The notes beneath the pieces were generated by a model. It worked only from the letters and a program-made list of their open reading frames with translations, was not told the DNA's origin and did no database searches. DNA of 64,000 nucleotides from QQWI01 sp964522015 (GTDB lineage Bacteria > Bacillota > Clostridia > Peptostreptococcales > Acidaminobacteraceae), in the NCBI GenBank assembly GCA_964522015.1, contig CAZFST010000002.1, positions 199,452 to 263,451 of the forward strand, given 5' to 3'. Positions 8,751 to 17,793 of this stretch are shown piece after piece (within the stretch, counting starts at the first letter, position 1; every line of letters starts with the position of its first letter). The position numbers were made by a program, and so were the translations under genes.

Positions 8751-11700
8751 TTAGCGTCTGACAGTTAGGACATAATATCCTGGTGAAATTGCCTTTGTTG
8801 AAACTTGGGCTTTCAGGGTGTCATAAGTGGCGCTCATGGCTTTCCAAACCCGTGTACCAGGGTCATAGTAATAAAGAATATATGATCCTGTTTTAACACT
8901 TACCGCTTGGGCTTCCAGATTAATGCTCATATCGACTGGCACGATCAAGTTCCCCAGGGTCCTTGCTCCTGTATTATTGGCGATATCAAATGTCATGGTC
9001 ACCACAGGGGATACGGCCTTAACAGTTGTTGGCAATTGTGACAGGGCGCTACTTGTTAAACTAGTTTGAATCCAAGATGTCTGCCAAGTGACGTACTCTG
9101 TGCTGGGGGTATTGTTTCGTTTAAAAGCATCATTATTAAATCCGTAAGGCACAAAACTAAGATTCAATAGCTCTGATGTCATGGTCATCCGTGAATAATT
9201 TTGTTGAATCATGGTATCAGGCATAATCACTTTTGTTTGCGACAAACCATTAAATACATCAGATGTCAGTGTCACAGCAACATTGCTCTTAAAGCCTTGA
9301 TCAGTGAACAAAATGGTCAGCTGGTCTCCTATTAAGTTTGAGGTTGCCACCTGGTCCACAGTAGGTAGCAGTGAACCGGTCTGTCCCGGGTCCCCTAGAG
9401 CCACCACATCTTTAAATTGAGAATACTGCAAACTGGCTACATTGGACCAAGTAGATGAACCGTATTCGTTCACCGCTTTCACTACAAAATAGATGCGATC
9501 CGTTGAAGTTAGTTTGTCAAAACCGTCCAATCTAGAGATTTTGTGAGGTACTAAGGTTGTTGATCCCAGGGATTTAAAATCTCGGTAAGTGTTTGAAATC
9601 AGCTGAGTTGATGTCTTTGGACCCAAGTAAGCGTAAATTTCGTAGTACTTGGAACGTTCTGTTAGATAATCGTAAAGGCGAATATACAGATTGTCTACAA
9701 TAGCAACTTTTAAGGAGGTCGGTGCAGATGGCACAGGAACGCTATAGCGAACCAATGCGTTGAAATCACTGAGGCCTGTATCTGGGTTGATCACCGTAAT
9801 GGTGTAATCCTTTTCTTCAAAAACTTCAGGGGTTGTGACAATCAGGGTATTACCATCCACAAATTCCACCAATGGTGATACCGCCCCACCTTGAATCACG
9901 TAGGTTTTATCGTCTTTGTAGTAACCAATCTCGCCCACTTGTCCAAGGATTTGCAAACTGCGTGCGCCGCCAAAAATGACTTTTGCACCCGGTTGAAAAT
10001 TCTTACCGGTAATTTTGATTTTTTCCCCGCCCTGGGTCAACAGCACATTGATTGTTTTTGTATTATCTGGGGTTCGGATTTCATTATCAACAATTGGATA
10101 AGAAACCACCTCTAGGCCATTAGGTAGGGTGAAGGTACCGAAATCCGTGTTAATTACTTGTATATCTTTGGGACCAGGTGTCAGTGTGGTCGGTACAACG
10201 AAGCGAATATAGCGCCCTACAGCTTCTATGGCCGAAGGTGTCACAGGGACACCACCGATTGATCCAATAATCACCATGGCACCTTGCCTAAAATCAGTAC
10301 CGCGAATTTCAACGGTATTACCACCGAATTGCGATGTTTTTTTAGGCACAATGTCTTTGATATTTGGCAAGCTTAGAGGTTTTCTGTAGATAAAATAAAT
10401 CAAACGCTTATCGGTTCCCAGTTTAGCTACATCAGTTGTATTGGCAATACCACCATCGGTATTTTCCACAATAATCGGCAATTTTGATCCCACATCAACT
10501 AACTGACCCACTGGAATTTTGGCAATAATCACTTCAAGATTATTGATTTCATCTTTAACAATATCCAGAACTTCAGCTTGTTTTGTGCCTAAAAACACCT
10601 TAACGCCGTCTCTAAAATCATGACCCTTAATCTCTATACTAACCCCACCGCTAATGGAAGCTTGAACCATTCGCTGTTCAATGGCGGTCGGATTTTCTGT
10701 GGAATTTGGTGGGATTGGCTCAAAGGGACCGACCACCTGAATGATGGGTTTTGACGCTGGGTTTGTATACTTGAATGTGGCTGTGGCAACACCGCCATCT
10801 GGATTGAAAAAACTCACTGGTACAGTGTCAATTGTATAATAGGACGGGGTTGAAAGGGTTAGTTTGCCATTTGTCTCAAAATCAACTTTTGGTGCATAGC
10901 CCCTTGATACAAACAATCGTTTAGAAATTGGGTCTACGGAGATACGAACCCATTCATAATCGGTTTGCCCATTAAAAACGGTTGGTGTTAGGTACCCATA
11001 ACCCACAGGTTGATAATAATTCACACCATTTTTCAGCATACCCACCGGGATAAAAACATCTCTGCCGTCGTAGTTGGTGAAGTTTCTTGTGTAGATTGCC
11101 CCACCCTCTTCAAGTGCCACATCAAGGGCACTGGCATTTCCATCATAGCTAACTTTTAAGCCGCCAAGTAGGGACACCGAGGCTCTATTGGCGTTGATAC
11201 GACCATCATTTGGCTGTCCAATGGCAACTTTTGTATTTGTCAGATCACCAAATCGGACCAGTGCTTCAACTTTTGAACCAGCATCTACAATGGTGGTTGC
11301 GATGTCATTTTGGTAAGCATTAAACGTGGCACCGGCAAAACCAGAACCAATCAACTCCCGCTTTTCGCCACCGATACGGGCTCCTTGACTTGGATTAATA
11401 TAGGTGATTTTAGGACTTGATGATTCAAAGGTATAAGGTAGCCCATTAGAGACACCTGAATCATTATTCATAACAATAACGGTCTTACTACCTGCCGTAT
11501 TGGGTGGTGCAATGACTTTAATATAATCCGTATCAAAATCAACAATTTTGGCCTGTACTGTTCCAAAGTAAATTTTAGGTAAAATATTTGAGGCGTAGTA
11601 ATAATCATAACCTTGATAACTTGCGCCACCTGGCATTGGTGTACGTTCCCATAAATCAACAATGCCTTCATACCGTTTAGTCAATAGATTATCCCATTTA

Positions 11701-14700
11701 GCAGCCAGTGCCAAATAGCTATTGAGATTGGTAAAGGTATCAATCCCAAAGTCATAACCCGCAGCTCCACCTAAATTTGTATAGGGTTCGAAAAAGCGAA
11801 AATCTTCGCCGATGATTTCAACCACCTCACCACCGTTAGTACTACCTTTATTCAGTACCACTTGGCTGATTTTTGGTTGAGATGCTGGTTTGACATAGGA
11901 AAACCCATCTGCCTTTTGTGCACTACCACCGTCGTTATTTACCACTACCACAGGCACTGTTAATTTGCCCACGCCAAAAACTAGGGCAATATCCACTGGG
12001 TACTGTGGGACCTTGACTTGCATTTCTGTACCTGCCAGATTGACAGTCTTATCCCCTGGTGGTACTAAAATACCATCAAAATAGACTTGTGATGATTCTT
12101 TGAAATCCATACCTTTAATGCTGACAATATAGCCACCGGTTACAGAACCACTATTTGGAGTGATAGTTGATATAGCAGGTTGGGTACCTGGCAGTTGATA
12201 ATAGTAAAATCCATTTAGCAAGGTTGCAGATTTTGTATCTGGATTCACCACTTTAACATCTTTGGGACCAGTACTAGAAACCAAGTTTGGCACGTAAAAT
12301 GTCAACTTGTTTTTAGTGTCAACTTTGACCCGATTACCAATTATTCGTTGGGTCGTGTTATCGTAGAAATAAGGGGTAAGATAGCTCAGTTGAAGTGGCG
12401 AAGCCGTGTTAACCGTTAATTGACTGTCAGTCACACTGACATCATAAGCATTACCTGCCCCATCATAGGCCTTAAGAAGTGGCGCATCAATATTGGCGCC
12501 CATGGCTTTTATGGTGAATACATTGAACTGACCATTGGTAATCCGTACTGAGCCATCCGCCAATTTATTGGCCGTATAGTAATCTCCAGTAGCAATGTCT
12601 TTTAAGATGACGCTATTCCAATAATCAGCCAGTGTGGCGGACAGTTCCTTATTCAGTGAATAAGTAGGCCGCACTAACTGATTATTCATTCGAACTTTAA
12701 GGGTTGTGGGTACTGCGCCACCAATTGTTAACAGATTAGGCCCAATGGTTAGAGAACCAATTAAGACCCCAGCACCATCAAATGCTTGATAATTATCAAC
12801 TGCATTATACTTAAAAGTATAGACAATCTTATTGCCATCGTTCAGTTGAGGATTGCCATCAGCATCAAATCCCCATTCATAAACAATGCCGTCATCGCTA
12901 CTTGTGATCAGCGTATTTTGATAAAATGGTGATATTTTAATCTTACCGGCTTCGTTTGAAAAAATCGGATGGGTAGCACTTGGGGAGACATAAGGGACAA
13001 AGTCAATTTCACCAAAGCTGTCCGTTTGATAACTGTTGATATCCTTACCATCTAAATAAACCCGGGTACCCAACAATCTAAAACCATCCAGTCCTTTGGC
13101 TGTTTCAGCAGCTGCATCTGGTTTGAAGAAGTTATCTCCTGCAACAACTACCAACGTATCTACGGTTCCTTTATTAGGAGAAACGGCGATGATTTCGGGA
13201 TCTTGATTAAAGGACTGAACGTAGAAGAAATCTCTAACGGCCAACCCGCCAAGAGGATTCAATACTTGGATTTGTGTTCTAGTAACACGGCCAATGGGCG
13301 CCTTGAATTTCAGGGTCATATTGTTACCCTGTGGATCAATGGCACGGATTACGGCACCTACATCAACACCATCAATTAAAACTTTAACCCCATCTTGGAA
13401 GTTAGAACCAACAATTTCAACGTCAGCATTGGAATCTGCCGTCACAATACTTGGGTTAACAGACTCGATAACAGGGGTATCTGACGCTAAAATAAAATCT
13501 ACAAAATCCAAAACGACTTTACCAATCCCAAGGTCATCTGTACCACGTTTTGGGTTAATGACTTGCAGGTTCTTCTTGCCACCAGAAGCTAGATTCACTT
13601 CTTTTGGGAGATAAACAACAATCCTTGTCCCAATTTCATTGCCTACAGCACCATCAACCACTTTGTTCTGTGCATTCAAGACGACCATATCCACACCTAC
13701 ACCAACCACAACCCCATCTTTGTCATAGACTGTGCCCTGTGGTGTACCTGTCAGATCTGATTTATCAAACTTGATTACATAGCTACCATCACCTAGTGTA
13801 TCAGTGACCTGAAAAAGAACCACTGGATAGTTAGTGTGAATGACTCCGAGATTATCTGTATACTTGTTTACCAGAAAATTATTGCCTTCAATTGACAAGA
13901 GGGTATTTTCTTTTGGACTCAAAGTTTGGGTGATTTGAATTTTTTCTGGGGTGAGTTTAGTGATTTCAGGCTCTATGGAGCTTGGCACAAATTCAAATCC
14001 ATCTTTAACAGTCACCGCTTGACTAAAGGTAAAAGTTTGACCGCCAGCAACAATCACTGTATCCAGTTCCACCACCACATCTTTTAAAGGGTCATCTTGA
14101 GCATCATCAATTACATCCGAAATAATATAGAGATAGTCATCGGCTCCAATTTTAGAATACTTGACGTTGGCCCCATCTAGTTCGAAAAATGCTTGTTTTG
14201 ACACAATTGCACGGACTTTTCTTGTAAGGGAAGTTACCGCCACCCCTTTAAAGGTTAGTGGAGCGGTGTTAAACGTCAAGTTCATCACTTGATTAGCACT
14301 GGAAGGAAGGGAACTCTGAACGGCAATTGGCCCTGCAGAAGATACCAACTCTGGAATGTTTGGTGTAATTAAATTACGACCAATAATTTGAATGTTAGCC
14401 CCTTCATCTGTGCCCTTTGATGGATTAATCCGGGTAATGGTAGGTTTGTAAACCGCATCGATTAAGTTGAAATTATCTGGAAGATCATATCTTGAAACAA
14501 TTTCGTTATTGAGCACATCCACAATGACCACTCTTTTTGTACCTAAAGCAATCAGCGTGTTTGTAGGGACTTGAACTGTCATTCTGAGTTTATCCTGAGA
14601 TAAGGTGACACTGGGAGATAGTTTTGTATCCGAAAATGCAAAATCCGAATCCGTTTGATTCAAAAAATAAACTCGATAATTTTTTGCGTCTGAAAAATTT

Positions 14701-15446
14701 GGCGAAGTCAGGGTGATAAAATCACCTCGGCTGGCGGCGTTTGGATACATGACCACCGGTGCAACATTTAGATTTTCTAGAATTCTAAAGGCATTTTGAT
14801 AATAATAGGTGACTTCCACTAATGGATCACCAGGTTTTTCTTGACTCAGGGTAATATCTTGAAAGCCTAAAGCACCAGGTGCTGTAGGCTCAAAAGTGAT
14901 ATTGGTTGGTAATTGTCCAGGGGGTACAAGAGAATCAGTGATTTTATTCTGTTGGATACCACGGCCATAAGTAGCCTTAATTGTAACATCATCAATCAAA
15001 TCCAAATTTGAACCGTTTAGTTGCAAGGATTGATTTTGGTCTTGATTAACAATTGCAGCATTGGCACTTGTAATACTCGGAAAATTAGGAGTATTCAAAT
15101 TGATAATTTTATTGCCAATGTAAATTTTACCGGTAAAAGAATCCGCTTCTTCATAACTAAAAACATAGTTTAAAAAGAAGGCATTGGAATCTTGATGTAG
15201 GGTACCAATTGCAGTTGGAATACCACCTTGCACTTCAAAGAGCACATTGATATCTTCCAGATTCGTACCAATGATAATTACGTTACCACCTGTAACATCG
15301 TACCCCACGTGTTGCTTGATAAATTTAACATTGGTAATAGTAGCCCCATCACCAACATCCATGGCGCGGACTGGGAAAGGGGATATTGGGGGAATAAGGG
15401 ACACGATGACCATAAGAATCAGTAACCACGCTAGTTTCTTTTTCAT
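8751..15446 (-). CDS. Giant secreted protein with about ten IPT/TIG-like repeats
   Basis: 2231 residues. A signal peptide is evident (LAWLLILMVIVSLIPP...VRA). Repeated openings of the type 'P.I..I.P..G...GG..V.I.G..F' mark IPT/TIG immunoglobulin-like folds, for example TITRINPSKGT, VIESVNPSIVT, EIIAVSPNKGT, AISTITPNSGSVTGG, KISQVVLNKGSTNGG, KITYINPSQGARIGG and NIKDIVPKKTSQFGG. A fibronectin-III-like segment follows near residues 1930-2030 (SAPTSLKVAIVD...NVASLQYS). No LPXTG motif, SLH module or hydrophobic anchor is visible, so it may be retained by its SLH-bearing operon partners (inference). AGGGGGG supports the start. It is probably a surface filament, adhesin or S-layer-associated component. 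Confidence 0.85.
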   Translation of the reverse strand: MKKKLAWLLILMVIVSLIPPISPFPVRAMDVGDGATITNVKFIKQHVGYDVTGGNVIIIGTNLEDINVLFEVQGGIPTAIGTLHQDSNAFFLNYVFSYEEADSFTGKIYIGNKIINLNTPNFPSITSANAAIVNQDQNQSLQLNGSNLDLIDDVTIKATYGRGIQQNKITDSLVPPGQLPTNITFEPTAPGALGFQDITLSQEKPGDPLVEVTYYYQNAFRILENLNVAPVVMYPNAASRGDFITLTSPNFSDAKNYRVYFLNQTDSDFAFSDTKLSPSVTLSQDKLRMTVQVPTNTLIALGTKRVVIVDVLNNEIVSRYDLPDNFNLIDAVYKPTITRINPSKGTDEGANIQIIGRNLITPNIPELVSSAGPIAVQSSLPSSANQVMNLTFNTAPLTFKGVAVTSLTRKVRAIVSKQAFFELDGANVKYSKIGADDYLYIISDVIDDAQDDPLKDVVVELDTVIVAGGQTFTFSQAVTVKDGFEFVPSSIEPEITKLTPEKIQITQTLSPKENTLLSIEGNNFLVNKYTDNLGVIHTNYPVVLFQVTDTLGDGSYVIKFDKSDLTGTPQGTVYDKDGVVVGVGVDMVVLNAQNKVVDGAVGNEIGTRIVVYLPKEVNLASGGKKNLQVINPKRGTDDLGIGKVVLDFVDFILASDTPVIESVNPSIVTADSNADVEIVGSNFQDGVKVLIDGVDVGAVIRAIDPQGNNMTLKFKAPIGRVTRTQIQVLNPLGGLAVRDFFYVQSFNQDPEIIAVSPNKGTVDTLVVVAGDNFFKPDAAAETAKGLDGFRLLGTRVYLDGKDINSYQTDSFGEIDFVPYVSPSATHPIFSNEAGKIKISPFYQNTLITSSDDGIVYEWGFDADGNPQLNDGNKIVYTFKYNAVDNYQAFDGAGVLIGSLTIGPNLLTIGGAVPTTLKVRMNNQLVRPTYSLNKELSATLADYWNSVILKDIATGDYYTANKLADGSVRITNGQFNVFTIKAMGANIDAPLLKAYDGAGNAYDVSVTDSQLTVNTASPLQLSYLTPYFYDNTTQRIIGNRVKVDTKNKLTFYVPNLVSSTGPKDVKVVNPDTKSATLLNGFYYYQLPGTQPAISTITPNSGSVTGGYIVSIKGMDFKESSQVYFDGILVPPGDKTVNLAGTEMQVKVPQYPVDIALVFGVGKLTVPVVVVNNDGGSAQKADGFSYVKPASQPKISQVVLNKGSTNGGEVVEIIGEDFRFFEPYTNLGGAAGYDFGIDTFTNLNSYLALAAKWDNLLTKRYEGIVDLWERTPMPGGASYQGYDYYYASNILPKIYFGTVQAKIVDFDTDYIKVIAPPNTAGSKTVIVMNNDSGVSNGLPYTFESSSPKITYINPSQGARIGGEKRELIGSGFAGATFNAYQNDIATTIVDAGSKVEALVRFGDLTNTKVAIGQPNDGRINANRASVSLLGGLKVSYDGNASALDVALEEGGAIYTRNFTNYDGRDVFIPVGMLKNGVNYYQPVGYGYLTPTVFNGQTDYEWVRISVDPISKRLFVSRGYAPKVDFETNGKLTLSTPSYYTIDTVPVSFFNPDGGVATATFKYTNPASKPIIQVVGPFEPIPPNSTENPTAIEQRMVQASISGGVSIEIKGHDFRDGVKVFLGTKQAEVLDIVKDEINNLEVIIAKIPVGQLVDVGSKLPIIVENTDGGIANTTDVAKLGTDKRLIYFIYRKPLSLPNIKDIVPKKTSQFGGNTVEIRGTDFRQGAMVIIGSIGGVPVTPSAIEAVGRYIRFVVPTTLTPGPKDIQVINTDFGTFTLPNGLEVVSYPIVDNEIRTPDNTKTINVLLTQGGEKIKITGKNFQPGAKVIFGGARSLQILGQVGEIGYYKDDKTYVIQGGAVSPLVEFVDGNTLIVTTPEVFEEKDYTITVINPDTGLSDFNALVRYSVPVPSAPTSLKVAIVDNLYIRLYDYLTERSKYYEIYAYLGPKTSTQLISNTYRDFKSLGSTTLVPHKISRLDGFDKLTSTDRIYFVVKAVNEYGSSTWSNVASLQYSQFKDVVALGDPGQTGSLLPTVDQVATSNLIGDQLTILFTDQGFKSNVAVTLTSDVFNGLSQTKVIMPDTMIQQNYSRMTMTSELLNLSFVPYGFNNDAFKRNNTPSTEYVTWQTSWIQTSLTSSALSQLPTTVKAVSPVVTMTFDIANNTGARTLGNLIVPVDMSINLEAQAVSVKTGSYILYYYDPGTRVWKAMSATYDTLKAQVSTKAISPGYYVLTVRR

Positions 15447-15456
15447 TTTGTCCCCC

Positions 15457-16479
15457 CTATTGAATAATTTCTAAGGTCAAAATACTGCGATAATTCAGAT
15501 GGATATAGGGTTTCTGAGCAGGCTTTGTGGTTTGCATCCCGCCACTATTTAGAATATAAACGTCTCTAGAAGTACCATAATTTAAATTGGTTGTTTGCCA
15601 CTGATTTTGCATATCAAGTACCGCTCGACTGGCCGGTAAATACCCCCATTTCACACTGAGAATATCGTAAATTTCTAACCACTGTTTTGATATATTCAAA
15701 GTACTTCTATCCCCTGGGACCATACCAGATTGAATTCGAAGTGCAATACCCTGCTGTTTTTTTTCGCTGATAACCAACTGGGTATCAGTGGATTTAGGGA
15801 CCTGGTAACCATTAATGGTCTGTGTAAAACCAGCGTGTTCAGTGATGCCAAAACCATATTTTGAAAGAATGCTCTCAATAATTTTATAAACTTGCTCCCG
15901 AGTGGCTTTTTCTTGAGGCGCGAATCTATTTTGACCAACACCTTGCACTAGGCCTTGATCCCGAGAAAAATCAACACCATCTTTTGCCCAACTGGATATG
16001 GCTTTAGCATCTGCAAATGGTGTTCCAGGTTTTACGGCTGTAGACAAATTTAGAATGGTTAATTCTCTAAACAGCATTGTGGCAATTTGTTCACGGTCTA
16101 CCACTGCTTTTGGGTCAAACTTTGTGGGCCCGACACCCTTCACGATTTCTAAGCGATAGGCCGCACCCACATATGGATTGGTGGTATCTGTGAACGAATG
16201 GGTTTGTGGTAGGGCTTCAAGCACTGTATTTGTGGTGTGCAGATAGAGGCGCACTGCAATCTCAGCAAACTCCTCACGGGTAATGGGTTGCTGCATGCCA
16301 ACATCCTGTGCTAGGGGCCCCACTAAGATTTCTTGTAATTTTAGTTTCACAACTTGCCTAGCAGACCAATTAGAAGGAAGGGCAAAGCTAAACTGTGACA
16401 TCAAAAGGGTCACCACTAAGGTGCCAGTGAGTATATTAAAAAAGCGTTTGGATAAGATGGTGCCTTTCATTATTGTCAT
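15457..16479 (-). CDS. Secreted SLH-domain protein, first gene of envelope operon
   Basis: A signal peptide (FFNILTGTLVVTLLMSQFSFA) is followed by SLH modules over about residues 30-220 (ITREEFAEIAVRLYL, FTDTTNPYVGAAYRLEIVKGVG, FADAKAISSWAKDGVDFSRDQGLVQGVG). A short beta-rich tail ends the protein (LNYRSILTLEIIQ). The frame extends to 16512, but AAGGAG six bases upstream of the ATG ending at 16479 marks the start. It probably anchors to the wall and may organise the products of the three genes downstream. The stop is only 10 bases before the giant IPT/TIG gene. The upstream 200 bases are AT-rich and contain TATAAT- and TATACT-like boxes, but no convincing paired promoter. Confidence 0.83.
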   Translation of the reverse strand: MTIMKGTILSKRFFNILTGTLVVTLLMSQFSFALPSNWSARQVVKLKLQEILVGPLAQDVGMQQPITREEFAEIAVRLYLHTTNTVLEALPQTHSFTDTTNPYVGAAYRLEIVKGVGPTKFDPKAVVDREQIATMLFRELTILNLSTAVKPGTPFADAKAISSWAKDGVDFSRDQGLVQGVGQNRFAPQEKATREQVYKIIESILSKYGFGITEHAGFTQTINGYQVPKSTDTQLVISEKKQQGIALRIQSGMVPGDRSTLNISKQWLEIYDILSVKWGYLPASRAVLDMQNQWQTTNLNYGTSRDVYILNSGGMQTTKPAQKPYIHLNYRSILTLEIIQ

Positions 16480-16628
16480 CTTAAGCTCCTTACGGCAAAA
16501 TCGACTTCGCATTTGTGAAAAATACAGATAGGGCTATCTAGACTATCGGCATTTTAGAGGTTTTTCTTCATGGCGAGTTGGTAATAGTATACCTATTTTT
16601 ATTATACTCCAATTCACGGTCAAGTGGT

Positions 16629-16657
16629 TTTACAAACACATTACTTTCGTGTAGACT
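16629..16657 (+). promoter_or_regulatory. Probable promoter for mscS-DUF4250
   Basis: TTTACA (16629-16634) and TAGACT (16652-16657) are separated by 17 bases. They lie about 80 bases upstream of the mscS start. Confidence 0.45.
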
Positions 16658-16738
16658 AATGTCATATGATAGACATCTCTCTGAGATATCTCTCTGAAGA
16701 TTTTTTACACAGTGCCGTATCTAGAAAGGAATGTTATC

Positions 16739-17548
16739 ATGCCCGATTTCAAAGCAATACTCATGGAATACCATCTGATTGACCTAGCCTATGCCCTGAT
16801 TCTGTTTTTAGTGGGGTGGAGCTTGATTGGTTGGTTAAAGCGTCGCTTACCCAAAATGCTAGTTCGAGTCAAACTGGATGAAACATTGAAACCATTTTTA
16901 GCTTCATTCACCATCATGGTCCTTAAAATTTTATTGATTATCACGGTCATACAAAAAATCGGCATTGAAACCACAAGTATCATTGCTGTTTTAGGCGCAG
17001 CCAGCTTAGCCATTGGCCTAGCCTTTCAAGGAACACTCTCAAACTTTGCCAGTGGCATTATGCTCTTGACCCTTCGCCCCTTTAGAGTGGGTGATTATAT
17101 TGAAGCGGCGGGATTTGGTGGTACGGTTGAAGGCATCCACATCTTCAATACTCAAATTGTGACCCCCGACCATAAAGTTGCCATCATTCCAAATAGCTTA
17201 TTATTCAATGGCAGTATTCTAAATTACAGTATCAAACCTACTCGTCGTATTGATCTCACTTTTTCAATTGGTTACTCACAGGACATTGAGAATGCAAAAG
17301 ATCTTTTGATTCAACTGGTTAGTGCCCACCCTCTGATTTTACAGGAGCCTGCGCCCCTTGTTGCCGTCAGTGCACATACCCCCCATGCCCTTAGCTTACT
17401 GGTACGTATCTGGGTGAGATCTGAGGATTATTGGACAGTGCACTACAACTTACTAGAATCCGTTAAGAATCTATTTGAACAGGCAAATATACCAGTTCCT
17501 TATCCGCAAATTGACCTCAGTATGATTGGTAGGTCCACAAATGTTTAG
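16739..17548 (+). CDS. MscS-family small-conductance mechanosensitive channel
   Basis: 269 residues. The N-terminus has three predicted membrane helices. The pore helix is AVLGAASLAIGLAFQGTLSNFASGIMLL-like with the Ala/Gly packing typical of MscS. The beta domain follows, with RPFRVGDYIEAAGFGGTVEGI and the PN motif VAIIPNSLLFNG, and then a C-terminal alpha/beta domain. It opens under membrane tension to release solutes on osmotic downshock. A GTG at 16712 is in frame, but AGAAAGGA before the ATG at 16739 decides the start. The stop overlaps the start of the next gene by eight bases, suggesting coupled translation. Confidence 0.94.
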   Translation: MPDFKAILMEYHLIDLAYALILFLVGWSLIGWLKRRLPKMLVRVKLDETLKPFLASFTIMVLKILLIITVIQKIGIETTSIIAVLGAASLAIGLAFQGTLSNFASGIMLLTLRPFRVGDYIEAAGFGGTVEGIHIFNTQIVTPDHKVAIIPNSLLFNGSILNYSIKPTRRIDLTFSIGYSQDIENAKDLLIQLVSAHPLILQEPAPLVAVSAHTPHALSLLVRIWVRSEDYWTVHYNLLESVKNLFEQANIPVPYPQIDLSMIGRSTNV

Positions 17549-17741
17549 TCCACAATTACCGAAAGATCCTAATTTATTGCTCAGTATGGTCAATATGAAG
17601 CTCCGAAACGAATTTGAAAACCTTGAAGACCTAGTGCATCACTACCAAATTGATTCCGTTGATTTAATCAATCAATTAGCGCTTCATGGTTATCTTTATA
17701 ATCCAAAACAAAATCAATTCATCCATGTTGAAGCAAGTTGA
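17541..17741 (+). CDS. DUF4250-family small protein
   Basis: 66 residues. The sequence (PKDPNLLLSMVNMKLRNEF, then DSVDLINQLALHGYLYNPKQNQF) matches the compact pattern of DUF4250 proteins common in Firmicutes: a PKDP opening, 'N.KLR.E...LE.L', and 'Y....NQF' near the end. Function is unknown; it looks like a small helical protein possibly acting in nucleic-acid or protein binding. The ATG at 17541 is chosen over the upstream TTG because GGTAGGT lies at suitable spacing. It overlaps the end of mscS and is followed at once by a strong terminator. Confidence 0.82.
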   Translation: MFSPQLPKDPNLLLSMVNMKLRNEFENLEDLVHHYQIDSVDLINQLALHGYLYNPKQNQFIHVEAS

Positions 17742-17784
17742 AAAACGCCTCATCGGTCAAATGACCAGTGAGGCGTTTTGTTTT
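17742..17784. terminator. Bidirectional rho-independent terminator
   Basis: AAAACGCCTCA (17742-17752) pairs with 17769-17779. An inner GGTCA/TGACC pairing lengthens the stem, and T-runs flank both ends. It separates the DUF4250 gene from the convergent transglutaminase gene. Confidence 0.88.
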
Positions 17785-17793
17785 AAGCAGAAA

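Noticed and set aside
16660..16705. GATATCTCTCTGA-type repeats before mscS as a possible operator
   Set aside because: Short low-complexity repetition without clear dyad symmetry relative to a promoter.
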